From Paramacrobiotus metropolitanus (Eukaryota > Tardigrada > Eutardigrada > Parachela > Macrobiotidae), in the NCBI RefSeq assembly GCF_019649055.1, contig NW_026570318.1, positions 186,001-250,000 of the forward strand: DNA of 64,000 nt, in the 5' to 3' direction. The notes under the pieces are model-generated. The model searched no databases and was not told the DNA's origin. It saw nothing but the letters and a program-made list of their open reading frames with translations. Positions 1-10,725 of the stretch are shown here, one piece after another; the stretch's first letter is position 1, and the number at the start of each line of letters is the position of its first letter. A program made the translations under genes and the position numbers.

Positions 1-1202
1 GACCGAGAACCGGATTTCGTCGAGAATCTGCTCTCGCTGATCGGCTCCGGAGCCATGTATCGTGGCGACAACAATTCCGGAGGGAAAACAGTGAACTTTA
101 ACAACAGTCTGGAATCAATGTTGAAAGTTACCGTGTGATCTGTTGCAGTGTATTCCATTGCCTGCTTCGCCATAACTAATCCGGCGAGTTTCGCCTCTTG
201 CCCATAGCAGATCATGACATTCTTGGCGCACAAATCTCGATGAATAATAGAACGGGTGTGGAGATACACCAGTCCGCGCCTGACATGGTAGCCAAAGCGC
301 ATAAGAGTGCGTGTGGATAGTATCTGCCAGTCAAAATCCACCTGGTCAACTTTCGGTGGATGAGTGTTGAACTCCTGCTGAAGATGGTTAGCCTGGTCCT
401 CATCGTATGGTAGAAGGTTGCCAGTTGGGTCCACCTGGTTGTAAAACCAGGTGTCACCGTGCGATTTCAGATAGGTAGTTTGGTAGCGTCCCGAACTCTG
501 CGTGCTCCAGAAGTAGAAGAGTTTCGCCTACAGTCAATAGACCGGCTTCAGATTTAGCATTCTGTGTTTAATAGTTTGGAGATAACGGGACATTTTGGAC
601 ATAAAATGCACCGAATACCCACTTTTTAATACTACTCCGAGAAGTGAGATGACAAAACATTCAAGTGTTGACCCGCTTTCACCAACATTTCCAGCTCTTC
701 AGTCAATAGTCGCATCTGGCGAGGGTTGCTTGGGTTTTTTGGTCCCTTTGCTGCGATGATTGTCACTTCTTTATCTTCATGGATTCCTTCAACGTACCCT
801 ATCAGGGTAACGCTAGCATCGCTTGCGCTTAAAATCATCTTGCCTGAAATTCCAAAGGTCAATTAATTTTTCCAGCATCCTTTAAAGTCATTAAGATTGG
901 CTGATTATACGGCAAAACTTGCGAAACACTCACTCAAGCGAATGTTTGCCAGCGGAATTCCTACTGTAGATGTTGAATATGCTGCTGGATTTCCGGAGAT
1001 ATAGAAAGCGCACCACGATTGCGGGACAGCAGATTTAGCAGTCTATACATTTTGGAAAAAATAAACCGGTAATCAATATGCTGCTTCTGCATGATGCCGT
1101 GTCGCTGCCGCCGGTGTCTGATTCGGATGCCAAGAACTGCGAACAAGATACTGAACAAAGTAACTGGAATAATGGTTCCCAACGCTGCCGGTAAAACATG
1201 TT
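1..1202 (-). pseudogene. GH16-RTK family, 3' part of the minus-strand gene of module 1 (pseudokinase), cut by the window edge
   Basis: Exons resembling the intact gene at 41233-46295: transmembrane/juxtamembrane exon about 934-1202 (hydrophobic stretch then a basic IRIRHRRQRHG stop-transfer), N-lobe exon about 623-843 (AAKGPKNPS around the beta3 lysine) and catalytic-loop exon about 132-527. The last reads LRFGYHVRRGLVYLHTRSI, then HRDLCAKN, with AGL where DFG should be. A further exon with RYMAPEP (APE motif) runs off the left edge. Compared with the intact paralogue these exons are 8, 5 and 4 nt longer, so each shifts frame, and the CAG acceptor before the APE exon reads CCG. The extracellular exons are missing upstream; a matching first exon lies at 30147-30612. 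This looks like a dying gene. Frame shifts could be assembly errors, but three independent ones argue against that. Confidence 0.75.
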
Positions 1203-1558
1203 CTGGCAGATGTGTTGGAGTTGCTGCTGTATTGTGAACAACATAAAATACTGCTGACACCAATAAGATGCAGACTGCACTTAAGTGCGAAGGTGCCATC
1301 GTAAAACAATCAACAATGAATGGTGCATTCTTAGAATAAACTATTGTCAAACCGTGCGGTAAAATGTGAGCGCAACCAGTGACACGGATTTAATGTATTT
1401 TACTGATTCTGGTACTGTTTCGAAACGTAGCGAATCACAACTTTAACTATATCATCAAGGTGCGGACTAAATACTTTTCGGCTGCAGTTGTAACTTGTAA
1501 TTTGTAAATGTATAGAACAAATGTAAGTGTATAGTAACTGTATGGTACAAACAACATC

Positions 1559-2168
1559 TTAGATCAAACTGTAGTCAAACTCGTGAGGTAAAATATAACC
1601 ATCTCCGTCAACATCGATTTCTTTGTACCATTCCGGAATTTCGGCCATTGCCCCTCTTGGATGCCGAGCAAGAATCTTATCGGACAACTTCAAGAACACT
1701 TTACATTCGTCCACATCCAGCTTGTCATCGCCATTGAGGTCTGCAAAAGAATGCGCACCATGTCAACACAACTGTACAAGCGAGTACCGGATCGTATAAC
1801 TGCACTCAGCTGCAGTGCATGACACCCATAGCGGAGTATCAGACTTTGAAGAATACCAGTGCCAACGATTTTCTTACCGATGATAGCGAATTTGTGCTGC
1901 GCGGTACTATTGTACACAACTTCCCGTTTGCCGCGGCCTATTCTGCCGACGCTCACCGTGTTGGGCGGTCCGCCTAGTCCACCTCCATAACTGCACTGGC
2001 TCTTCGGCTTGCATCCACCGTTGCAGTTGCAGCAAAAAGTATTGCACTTGCCCTTTCCGCAACAACCAAAATGGCTAGGATCGCAAGTTCGGAACACGCG
2101 GCAACGGCTGTAATTCCGGCTAGTGCAAGGACACCGACCACCAGCAAAGTGTTGAGTGAACCGGCCAT
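1559..2168 (-). pseudogene. Secreted Cys-rich EF-hand protein, copy 1 (probably frame-broken)
   Basis: Exon 1 is about 1878-2168 and exon 2 1559-1740, with a GT-AG intron between. The start encodes a signal peptide (MAGSLNTLLVVGVLALAG), then a Cys-rich block (FGCCGKGKCN, FCCNCNGGC), a dibasic RGKR site, and in exon 2 an EF-hand pair (DLNGDDKLDVDEC and DVDGDGYILPHEF). Compared with copy 2, eight extra bases follow the signal-peptide codons, so signal peptide and Cys-rich block lie in different frames. The rest is well preserved, so the break is recent, or an unrecognised splice or start rescues it. Binding calcium outside the cell is the likely ancestral role. Confidence 0.7.
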
Positions 2169-2268
2169 TGTTAAAACGTTTCTCGTAGGAAAAACTTGTA
2201 GACTGATAAAGCTGTGCCAAATGAATACGTCTGCAGCGACTGTTATAGAACTGTGTGTAAATATGCTG

Positions 2269-2275
2269 TTTTATA
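2269..2275 (-). promoter_or_regulatory. TATA box of EF-hand gene copy 1
   Basis: TATAAAA on the minus strand, 101 bp upstream of the start codon. It sits at the same place as the TATA box of copy 2. Confidence 0.5.
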
Positions 2276-2577
2276 TGTAATAGCTTTAATACTTATTGCG
2301 TGTGCGTATAAATACCACCGTATCAGTGTTGTAATCAGTGCAACTGATAGAACTTCGTGAATTTTGACGCCTCGCCCAAACCGGTATCAGATCGGTTCAT
2401 ACATGTGGTGCACAGGATCGTTCGAGCATTCCAGGCAGAAGTGATCTAATCTCGCTGTTAATCAACTACTAATTCGTAATATGCTTATGAATGTTTCGAC
2501 AGACGAGTGAATCATACGACTATCGAAGCAGTTATCAATTTGATCGAAATACCTGTTTATAGCGTTTCATTGTACAG

Positions 2578-2795
2578 GAGTAACAGGACCCACACCGGAG
2601 CCACCGAAACAAGCTACCGTGACTAAGAAAGCTCCTGGTTTGGAAATGGTTATGGCTATTGAGGTTGGTGGACCGAATCCGGCGGCAGCGGTGGCGGAAG
2701 CCGTTGATAAAATCCAACTGGGCGACGACACGTCGATGGAGTATCAGGATTCAAGACACAGAGGCCGAGGTGATTGTCGAAGAATAATTGTTTAA
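2578..2795 (+). CDS. Orphan 3'-terminal exon of an unrecognised gene
   Basis: A good splice acceptor (TTTCATTGTACAG) opens a 72-codon frame ending in TAA, with no ATG needed at its start. The peptide is rich in Gly, Pro and Ala (GPTPEPPKQATVTKK, then GGPNPAAAVAEAVDK) and ends SRHRGRGDCRRIIV. I do not recognise the family. No upstream exon is visible before the EF-hand copy, so it may be a fragment carried here with other DNA, or chance. Confidence 0.3.
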
Positions 2796-3147
2796 TTATT
2801 ACTATGAGTACGTATATGCGCTGGTGAATCATTATTTAGTTTAACTAATACTTTTGCTATTCTGACAAGAAAACCTAGGGTAGATTTAGCATTGTAGTGG
2901 TACGTATCGTACTTGTAAGTTGTAATCACTGGCACTTACAGTTACGTATAATCGCGTGTACGGAGTCGTGAGTGTACGGTATGAAGTTAACATTGATCTC
3001 AACCACCGATGGTAATCTTCCCACGATACCAAATTATTGTCATAATTAGTCTGCTGCGAGTTGAAAATTATGAAATCTATAACAATAGGAGTACATACAG
3101 ATACGTACGCTACTGGTTGCACTAGTGTATCTAAATAAATACATATA

Positions 3148-3340
3148 GGGGGTAAAAGTAAACGTGTTCCACCGTTCCCCTGTACTGCTGCCGTCACCCG
3201 GCTGGAGTTTGACGTTGTGGCTGAACATGGCGCTTACGTACCGCGCCAGATTTAACCATATGTATTGCCGTAACGTAACACTCCAGGCGGGTGACGGCAG
3301 CAGTACAGGTGAACGGTGGAACGCGTTTACTTTCGCCCCT
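3148..3340. mobile_element. MITE with about 70-bp terminal inverted repeats, TATA target duplication
   Basis: The left arm (about 3148-3216) and the reverse complement of the right arm (about 3272-3340) match over roughly 70 bp with few differences; both contain GTTCCACCGTTC and CTGTACTGCTGCCGTCACCC. TATA flanks both ends (3144-3147 and 3341-3344), which suits a Tc1/mariner-type (TA) insertion. There is no room for a transposase, so it is non-autonomous. Confidence 0.8.
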
Positions 3341-3461
3341 TATATTGTACAGTACACTACACTCAGTACACTGACTAGTGACTACAGTATGCTACGTCGT
3401 TAAGACCTTTAATAAGTATCACAGTGCTAGTACAAAACTGAGTACCAAAGCAGAATATAAT

Positions 3462-6400
3462 TTATAATAAAAACACTTCTTCGATGCTATCCTGTTCGGG
3501 GATTGTACCCATCACGCAGATCGCGTTTCCCCGTTGCATTTGAATAGATAGCCGCTGCCTAAAAAACTCTTTTGCGCGTTTTTGGCCGGTAGCAGTTGCA
3601 ATTCCGTTTCCTATCTTCTGGACGAGCGTTTTAGTTCCATTTCCCCAGGGTCCGTAGATTTCAAATGCTGCTGCCATGAAATTGTACCTTGGTTGCAGCC
3701 AGCCGTGTTTTGTCAGCTTTCCTCGCTCCGCGTGCTCGGCCGCAGCCCCGACGTTCACCAGGGTCCGATCAATATACGAAGCCGCTAGTGTGTCTACGCA
3801 AGTCACGTCGATAGCCAGTGGCTTTCCGCGCTCCCAGGGTACGAGCGTGATCACGTCCGGCCTTTTGCGATCTTTCACAGAGAGACCTTTTGGTTCCATT
3901 CTGGCTGGGAAACCTGCGGTTTTCAGGCCGCGGGTGAACTCTCCGCTGAGGCCATCATGTCTTGGCAATCTGCCGGCTGACCGTTTACAACGGAGCCCGT
4001 GCCGCCCCAGATCATCCACTAGTCCACCGCAAACGCACACGTGAGGAGTGACGATTGGAGCTCCCAAGCGTAGCGCTATGCTTATGCGAAAAGTGTTGTT
4101 TTCCAGCAAATTTCCGAGACATGCTGCGGGTAACGCATGAATCCATACACCAGATTCGGGGACAGATACCGCCTTTAGGTGAGCGATTTTCTCCTTTGTG
4201 GCCCGCAATTCGGTTAGCCTTGCATAAGTGTTCAGCGTTGTGGGTGTGTCCCAGGCTTTTTGAACATGTCGTAACACTTCAGACGGAAGTTCATCAGTGT
4301 CAGCCAATAGTTTCCAGGCGCGCGTGGCGGCAGACAAATCGGTAGCCGTTAGCGTCGGGCACAGCCTTGAAGTCAGCGGAAACAACGAGGAAGCCGATGC
4401 CAAGTAGGCAGAGGGAGCTAGCTTCTCGGTGCGTCTGACTCCCAAGCCGCCGAAGCGAACGGGGAGAGATGCCTGGAGCCACGTAGGATGATCCATCCGT
4501 ACGTTGGTGATCATTTCCACTGCATCGCGGAACACCTGGTCGAGCTTGTACAGCTCCTGCGGAAACATCCAGGCGAGAGAGGTGCGCAAGATATGCACGA
4601 TTTTCGGCGCTCCTAAGCAATTTTTCAGCAGAAACAACGCTTGATGTTTAGGAATCAACTGCAAACGGCTGCACATTACCCCGAGCTGACTGATTTTCTC
4701 GTTAACAATCGGTACGACTGCTGGTGGTAACAAAGGGGATCCGAGCAGACAAAGCTTATCTGCTGTTAGCACTGTAATTCCAGGAAACAAAGTAGTGAAG
4801 TTTTCGATGACCGATAATCGCTGTACTTCAGTACCACCACAGAGAAAAAGTTCACATTTCGCAATGTTGACGGAAAGGCCAATCCGTAGGGCTTCCGTGA
4901 TAAGCAGCTGGAAATTGCGTAGTACACTTGACGGGTGGCCTCCTAGCGTCCCGTCATCCATGTACCAGGCATTCAAGTCCGTGTTGATTTTATCGATGAT
5001 TAGTTGCAATACCGAACAAAACAATGCAGGGCCAAGAGGATCTCCTTGTTGCACACCAGACTGGGAGGAGATGACAGTTTCCCCCAAAAACAGCATCGAA
5101 TACGTACCGTAGCACAGCTTTATAAAAGGGTAGTATTCCGGAATGACTTCAGAGGCTATTTTCAACACTTCTTCCCGTGATACGCAGTTAAAGGCGTTCG
5201 TGAAGTCAATTTTCAGAAGGGCCTTGACATCTTTGCTATACTGTAGGAGGAAATCTCTAGCAGTATGTATAACAGCTTCGACACCTCTCTTAACACCCGA
5301 ACCGAGCTGATGTGGCTGTAGCAATTCCGATGTGACTGGCCGGATGCGGATATCCACTGCTTTTGCGGCGAGACGTCGATACACGATGCCAACAGCGATT
5401 GGACGCAGGCCTCCGTCTTTTTTGCGTAGAGCGACGAGTCGGGCACCACAAAGCAGAGGGACAATTTCCGTCGGTATATTGCCTGTCAGAATAAGATTTA
5501 ACAGATCTGTCAGTGAGTCACACAGAGCAGACGAAGCGTCATCCAGTCTTGCACCGATCAGATCCAGCAGGTGTTGGGGTCGCAAATAATCTAACCCACC
5601 TGCGCTACCACGAGGCATCGCCTCTAAAACTGACAACACCTCCGTTGGAGAAAGCGGGACAAACGGCGTGGCTGGTAGATCAGCGGGGAGAGTAGGTAGC
5701 GGGGCTGCAGGGTGTTTGCGCTGCATGCTCTCTATCACCTCTGGAGTGATGTCAGCTACGGAGTCCGACGAAAGGAGAGTGCGAACGGCTCCGCTCACAT
5801 TAAAGTCGTCAATTTGAATGCCAACACGACGGGAAATCTCATCCTCGGGTGTAGCGTGCCGAGGCTTGCCAGGAGCGGAGGGTTCTTCGCCATCGAGTTC
5901 TCCGCTTTCAAATTTCGCGATGCGATCACGTATATGTGAGGTGATTGAAGTTTTCCGTGACTTTTTAGTATCCCCTGGGAGAGACAGGATCGCTGAGGGA
6001 GCAGACAGCAGCTTATGCCACGACGGGGTATCATTGGTAGAAACGACGCCCTGCATAAGCTTCGTCAAAGCTATGGCTACCGATGCGCGGGCGGCTTTTG
6101 GTATCCGGCGCATAATTTTTCTCCTAGCCGTGATAAAGGAGGGGGTCGTTCCGACCGCGGGCGATAGACGGCTGCGCGCGGGCGATAGATGGCGATAGAC
6201 GCGCTGAGCCTGTGGGGGTCCTTGAACGCGGCCTAGACCATTTCTTTGGCGCTCGAGGCATTTCCCGCTTCCACGATGGCTGCCAGCTCGTAAGCAGGTG
6301 AACTGACAGTCTGGGCAAGTCCACGTCATTTTCACTGTAGGGGAAAATTCACGGCAGAGAGCGAATCGAGAACACTGTGGTAGGAAGCAACTTACAGGAT

Positions 6401-6476
6401 GCAGAACGGTGGGGACCCGATAACTACGGGACAAGCTGCCACGACAGCCTCTGATGGAATTCCGAAGAACTTCCAC
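3462..6476 (-). CDS. RLE-type non-LTR retrotransposon (LINE) polyprotein, apparently intact
   Basis: A single 1004-codon frame. Near residue 53 is a C2HC finger (CPDCQ ... H ... C). A reverse transcriptase follows, with RLVALRKKDGGLRPIAVG, a QQGDPLGPALF block and the catalytic YMDD (AWYMDDGTLGG). The C-terminal third has a CCHC knuckle (CVCGG ... H ... C) and a PD-(D/E)XK restriction-like endonuclease signature (KRPDVITL ... LAIDVTCVD). Order and single ORF match the early-branching R2/CRE/NeSL-like LINEs, which use a restriction-like rather than an APE nuclease; I cannot assign the exact clade. It encodes nicking and target-primed reverse transcription of its own RNA. All key residues are present, so it may be young and competent. 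The start is the first ATG of the frame; translation might instead start at the ATG just before the finger (MTWTCPDC). Confidence 0.92.
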   Translation of the reverse strand: MEVLRNSIRGCRGSLSRSYRVPTVLHPVSCFLPQCSRFALCREFSPTVKMTWTCPDCQFTCLRAGSHRGSGKCLERQRNGLGRVQGPPQAQRVYRHLSPARSRLSPAVGTTPSFITARRKIMRRIPKAARASVAIALTKLMQGVVSTNDTPSWHKLLSAPSAILSLPGDTKKSRKTSITSHIRDRIAKFESGELDGEEPSAPGKPRHATPEDEISRRVGIQIDDFNVSGAVRTLLSSDSVADITPEVIESMQRKHPAAPLPTLPADLPATPFVPLSPTEVLSVLEAMPRGSAGGLDYLRPQHLLDLIGARLDDASSALCDSLTDLLNLILTGNIPTEIVPLLCGARLVALRKKDGGLRPIAVGIVYRRLAAKAVDIRIRPVTSELLQPHQLGSGVKRGVEAVIHTARDFLLQYSKDVKALLKIDFTNAFNCVSREEVLKIASEVIPEYYPFIKLCYGTYSMLFLGETVISSQSGVQQGDPLGPALFCSVLQLIIDKINTDLNAWYMDDGTLGGHPSSVLRNFQLLITEALRIGLSVNIAKCELFLCGGTEVQRLSVIENFTTLFPGITVLTADKLCLLGSPLLPPAVVPIVNEKISQLGVMCSRLQLIPKHQALFLLKNCLGAPKIVHILRTSLAWMFPQELYKLDQVFRDAVEMITNVRMDHPTWLQASLPVRFGGLGVRRTEKLAPSAYLASASSLFPLTSRLCPTLTATDLSAATRAWKLLADTDELPSEVLRHVQKAWDTPTTLNTYARLTELRATKEKIAHLKAVSVPESGVWIHALPAACLGNLLENNTFRISIALRLGAPIVTPHVCVCGGLVDDLGRHGLRCKRSAGRLPRHDGLSGEFTRGLKTAGFPARMEPKGLSVKDRKRPDVITLVPWERGKPLAIDVTCVDTLAASYIDRTLVNVGAAAEHAERGKLTKHGWLQPRYNFMAAAFEIYGPWGNGTKTLVQKIGNGIATATGQKRAKEFFRQRLSIQMQRGNAICVMGTIPEQDSIEEVFLL

Positions 6477-6536
6477 AGACTAGGTCCCGTAGCCACCCAT
6501 TATACACGGATGAGGGAAATTAATCATCCGGGGGCG

Positions 6537-6615
6537 AAGTCATTCGGGAATACTACCCTTTTATAAAGCTGTGCTACGGTACGTATTCGATGCTGTTTTT
6601 GGGGGAAAGTGTCAT
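6537..6615 (+). repeat. Inverted fragment of the LINE reverse-transcriptase region
   Basis: About 78 bp, plus strand, nearly identical to the segment at about 5088-5165 of the minus-strand LINE (coding for EYYPFIKLCYGTYSM). It lies just outside the 5' end of the LINE in opposite orientation, which suggests template switching or a twin-priming type event at insertion. Confidence 0.8.
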
Positions 6616-8180
6616 GCTACGTTCAATGTTTTAGTAAATACTACAGTGCTTAGCAGCACGTAATCATAGTGAATGATCGGTACTTAACGCTTGGTACAGA
6701 TTATTATTATTATTATTATTACGGCACAAGAGCAGACAACCCCAAAGGGACTTCAAGTCTGGTCGAAGATATAGTGCTTGACCGACGGACTAAACCCCCG
6801 TTTTCTTGAACATGGAGGACCTTCGCTTCGCTTCGGTCGAAAAAGTGGCGTCGGGAATAGTGGTGTCGTAATGGTAAAAAACCGTCTCTGGAGATTATCG
6901 AGCTGAAAGGCGGTATCCCTAACCTTTGCCCGTATTATTTTAGAAAATATGTACAGTACCTAATAGCAAAAAGGGTGCCTGTAAAAGCCGTTTTTTTCAG
7001 AAATTTATTTGCAAATTGAAATTATCTGAAATTATTTGATATTAGTATTATTGAAATGATTAGAAAATTAACTGCGCTGAATCAGGCCGCTACGCGAAAT
7101 TTTAAGGCATTTACTTGGAATTTATTTACTTGGAAATGCTGTTCACCAGATTTCAGTTCTTGATTCGATTTGTGTGGACTTTTTCTGCCTTTTTTAATTT
7201 TGTGATTGTCCTCAACGATTGTACCCCCTGCAGTTGCTACGTTTATGCAAAAGCTACGTTTCACTGCACTAAAATGGTTGTTAACAAATACAATTTTTAA
7301 TGCATTGTAAGCTATTTAAAATGCCGCAATTTATATAGATAAAAATTATCAAATGCTGTGTTTCTCAGAATATTCAGGTACTTCAAATCCTTTAAGGGAA
7401 CCACATTAGCATGCACCTTTTTAAGCTTAAAAAACCGCCAGTTAATCATCAAGTACCCTAATAATACCACAAGTTAATATTACACTTGTACAAATAATTA
7501 ATAAGTAAATATAAATTGTTGATGTACGTACTTTTCTGTAATCTTTTGTGCTCACTTCTGTTTCTTCCACCGGCTTCTGTTGATGCTACTATGGTTATTC
7601 TATAAACTGACCCCATTGCATTTTGCTTTTTCTGCTGTTGTGCAGCGCTAGTGCAATCGATCTTCTATACCGTTTGCTGTCAGTCGGGTATATATTGTGA
7701 CCTGTGAGTACAACTTACAAGAAGAAAGCCGCGGTTTTGTGGCAGCGGCTGTATGGATCGTTCTCTATGGTCTGCATCACGCATCTGCAAGTATTCAGTC
7801 GCAGTTGCACCAGTGCGTACCGCAAGATTACCATGTACCACCAAGTGGAGGGCACTGCAAGCTCCACGCACACTGCAAGCAAGATGATTATTGATTATTC
7901 ACCGGGATTATAGGCTGCGGCCGCAGGCACCATATTTGACGTAAGGAAGATCTTTCATTAGTAGCAGCGGCACTAATTTAAAGGCTGTTCTATAATCCAT
8001 TTTACGGTTTAAGGACATTTTCAGGGCGGAGAATTTTATTGAATTTTCGTTAAACAGAATTCTCGTTAAATAGATGGTCTATTTAACATTCATTTTCGTG
8101 TTCTTATAAAAACTTAAAAGTGGAAGTAGACTACAATAGTTATTGTGCTTGTTGTGATCGGTTGCGAATATTTCTGTGCA
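6616..8180. other. No gene seen; AT-rich spacer with an (ATT)n microsatellite
   Basis: Only short chance frames. A seven-unit ATT run lies at about 6702-6721. No recognisable repeat or coding signal otherwise. Confidence 0.5.
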
Positions 8181-8396
8181 ATGGGAAAACCGGCCAAGAC
8201 GTTCACGGTCGTGCTTAACCGCGACCAGAACTGGGCCTATCACGAGATTATCACGGAGGCCCTGTTCGTGCTGTGGGCCGGATGCCATTTGTCCTTGAAA
8301 TTCGGTACGCGCTTCTTCCCAGAATGGGAAATAACGCGCAGCGACCCGGACAGCTATACAAATCTGGATTTTCTTCTGTGGTTGCTGCTTCGTCGG
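8181..8396 (+). CDS. Possible first coding exon of the membrane-protein gene downstream
   Basis: The ATG at 8181 opens 72 codons (MGKPAKTFTVVLNRDQNWAY ... FLLWLLLRR) ending at a strong donor (CGG|GTGAGC) in phase 0. The next open exon in phase 0 starts behind a pyrimidine-rich acceptor at about 11661 and runs into the membrane-protein frame at 11712. If joined, the 3.3-kb intron would hold the inverted-repeat element at 9530-10725. The peptide has one hydrophobic stretch and no family I recognise. Joining is inference. Confidence 0.4.
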
Positions 8397-9529
8397 GTGA
8401 GCTCATTATTTTCTCCGAAAAATGCTTCGAATAATGAAAGGTGTAATCTTCCTTTCCTCGATATTATCGGTTCTGTAGGCAACAAACCAGGGCACAATTA
8501 CCGTGCCTAAATTCGAAATATTCTCATTTTTTGTGGAGTACTTTACGGTAATCCGTAATCACATGCATAAAAATAGAATTTTACTTGCAAAGATCACTAG
8601 GAACTGGCCTTAAGAAAAGGCAGATATATGATTACTTAATATTTACTATTTAGGTATTCAGTTTACTCTGCACTGTAGATATTGCTGCACAGTCATATTA
8701 ATGCTTAATTAGTCCGGCAATGCGCGAGGTATCAAGTAATTTTCTGCCGAAAATGAATTTATGCCATAGAATCGGAATCATATAACGAACGTCAATCTTT
8801 TTTTGAAAATTTTGCAGTAGTTGTTAAAAATTTTAAAGGGTGGATAAAAAGTCCACCTTGTGGGCACTGTATGTAGGGCGGTTGCCGGTGTGACATGGCG
8901 TAAAATCCCTTGTACACAACTTTGTATTGATCTGATGTATTCGAATTTATCTGCGTAACGCGTTTGATAGCTGTTGATATCAAGGTGTGTACAGAGTAGT
9001 TGGTTTGTCCACATTAGTTCGTCATCAGTACATTCATCGTTCAGTTTATACTGTTTAACGTTCAGTTTAACGCTCAGTTCAGTTTAACGATGAATGATTC
9101 ATCGTTCAGTTTATACAAAGGACGTTCCAAAAGTAACTTTCCCTAATTTGTATCTTCTGCCAGAAGCGCATCCAGCTACAAATGTCCATATCGTTACATC
9201 CGTCCTTCATTAAGGAATCGAAGCAGCACATACGAGATTAGAACAATTTTTAATTCGACAGTTTTTCTCAGTGTGATTAGAGTCTGCCTACTCATTAATT
9301 TGATTACAATTAGACTGTGAAAGTTGCCGTAAAGAACCAATGACGGTGTCGGACATTTTTTCTCGCGGCTTGCCGGTGTAGTATTTATTATTTTTTTTGT
9401 TCCCGCTTATTTTTCGTGAAGCACAAAACGTACCTGAGCTAAGACTCTTTTACCTTGCAAGAGAATTACTGAATAAAAGAGCTTGTTCTAAAGTCTTTTT
9501 TAGGAAAATAAGAACGATAAGGGTCTATG
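8397..9529. other. No gene seen
   Basis: AT-rich, with short chance frames only. Several near-copies of GTTCAGTTTA around 9040-9115 form a weak local repeat. Confidence 0.4.
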
Positions 9530-10725
9530 TGACGTACGAATACGTACTACATCGTTACACGACATTTCATAACTCGACATTTCATAACGTAACGTTTCAC
9601 AACGTACATTTCATGGCCGTAACGTTTCATGACCGCAACGTTTCACAACTGCAACATTTCATGACCGCAACTTTTCACAACCGTAACTTTTCATGTCCGC
9701 AACTTTTCACAACCATAACATTTCATGACCACTGCATTCTATCAATAATTTTAGCCGTTTTACTGTATTCTCATTTTAACGTAGTAGTCAACGGTGACAA
9801 AAATTCTGCCATCATCCAGCGTTATTTCTAGCTACGCCTGGGCGGTGCGGTTATGCCACAAAGTTGCCAAATTACTCAAGCAATCTTGCAATTACAAATA
9901 TTTTTTTTAACTGGTAGTGTGAGTCATGATCTACAGTATATTCCTTCAATTAGAGTAAAAAAAAAATTCTTAAATTTTTAATTCTTAAATTATCCCTTTG
10001 GCACATACGTTGCAGAGCTGTATCTGATGGCATCTTGCAGACTGCTTGTAAGGGCAAATCCTTGTTGACGATTAACGCCGACTGTTGTGGCTTTGATAAG
10101 GTTTCGCCCGCGCGTTTCTTCATATCCATTTTTGACAAGTGAGCCAGTACTCCCGCTTTATCGGCTAGGGGTTGTGCTGGGTGACCTCTGGAATATCTCC
10201 GTCAATAAAGGTCATACGTCCATGGCAGGTTGTCTTACGACATCGCCACAACTTAGAACTGTTTTTCTTATCCTGTTTTTCTTAGAACTGTTTTTCTTAT
10301 ATAATACTGCCAAATTTTGAGAGGAGTTATCTGTTCGTCACTGAATCGGTTATGGTTGAATCGTGCATTACGAAAAAACTAGATAATCGAAGGTACCACG
10401 AGAAACAATATAGGTACTTAATGAAAATAAAAATTATATGCGGCATCAACCGCAAACCATGCCAACTAATTACATGGTTCAGGTCGATCCACTTTTTATA
10501 AAAATATTCGGCTTTACATCCGTGATTTGGAAAGCGGATCCAAATGTCACGGTTGTGAAATGTCCTGGTTTTGAAATGTTACGGTTGCGAAAAGTCTGGG
10601 TTGTGAATTGTTATGGTTGTGAAACATCCAGGTTGTGAATTGTTACGCCATGAAACGTTACGTCATAAAATATCGGGTTGTGAAATGTTATACAATCCTC
10701 GTATGTACTACATACGAGTACGAGC
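9530..10725. mobile_element. Foldback-like element with minisatellite-built inverted arms
   Basis: The left arm (about 9560-9735) is a degenerate array of roughly 20-bp units such as ACATTTCATGACCGCA and CGTTTCACAACTGCA. The right arm (about 10540-10705) carries the same units in reverse complement (GGTTGTGAAATGTTACG). Both outer ends carry related ACGTACTACAT / GTACTACATACG stretches. Arms of tandem repeats in opposite orientation are the hallmark of Foldback/Galileo-type DNA elements. No transposase is visible between the arms, and I could not fix a target duplication. Confidence 0.65.

Larger units (their letters stand above)
1393..2490. repeat. Segmental duplication, copy 1 (partner 15385-16500)
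   Basis: About 1.1 kb aligns along its whole length, same orientation, with 15385-16500. It includes the 3' flank (both copies share a stretch starting TTTCGAAACGTAGCGAATCA), the two EF-hand gene exons, the intron, the TATA box and roughly 300 bp upstream. Divergence is clearly visible in non-coding parts and lower in exons, so the duplication is not recent. Confidence 0.85.

Noticed and set aside
2071-2280. Plus-strand 69-codon frame over the EF-hand exon
   Set aside because: Antisense shadow of the conserved signal-peptide exon; no domain, and it is not kept in copy 2.
3676-4345. Plus-strand frames of about 100-120 codons within the LINE
   Set aside because: Antisense of the well-supported endonuclease/RT frame.
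6702-6721. (ATT)n run as part of a CRISPR-like or regulatory array
   Set aside because: Plain trinucleotide microsatellite without spacers.
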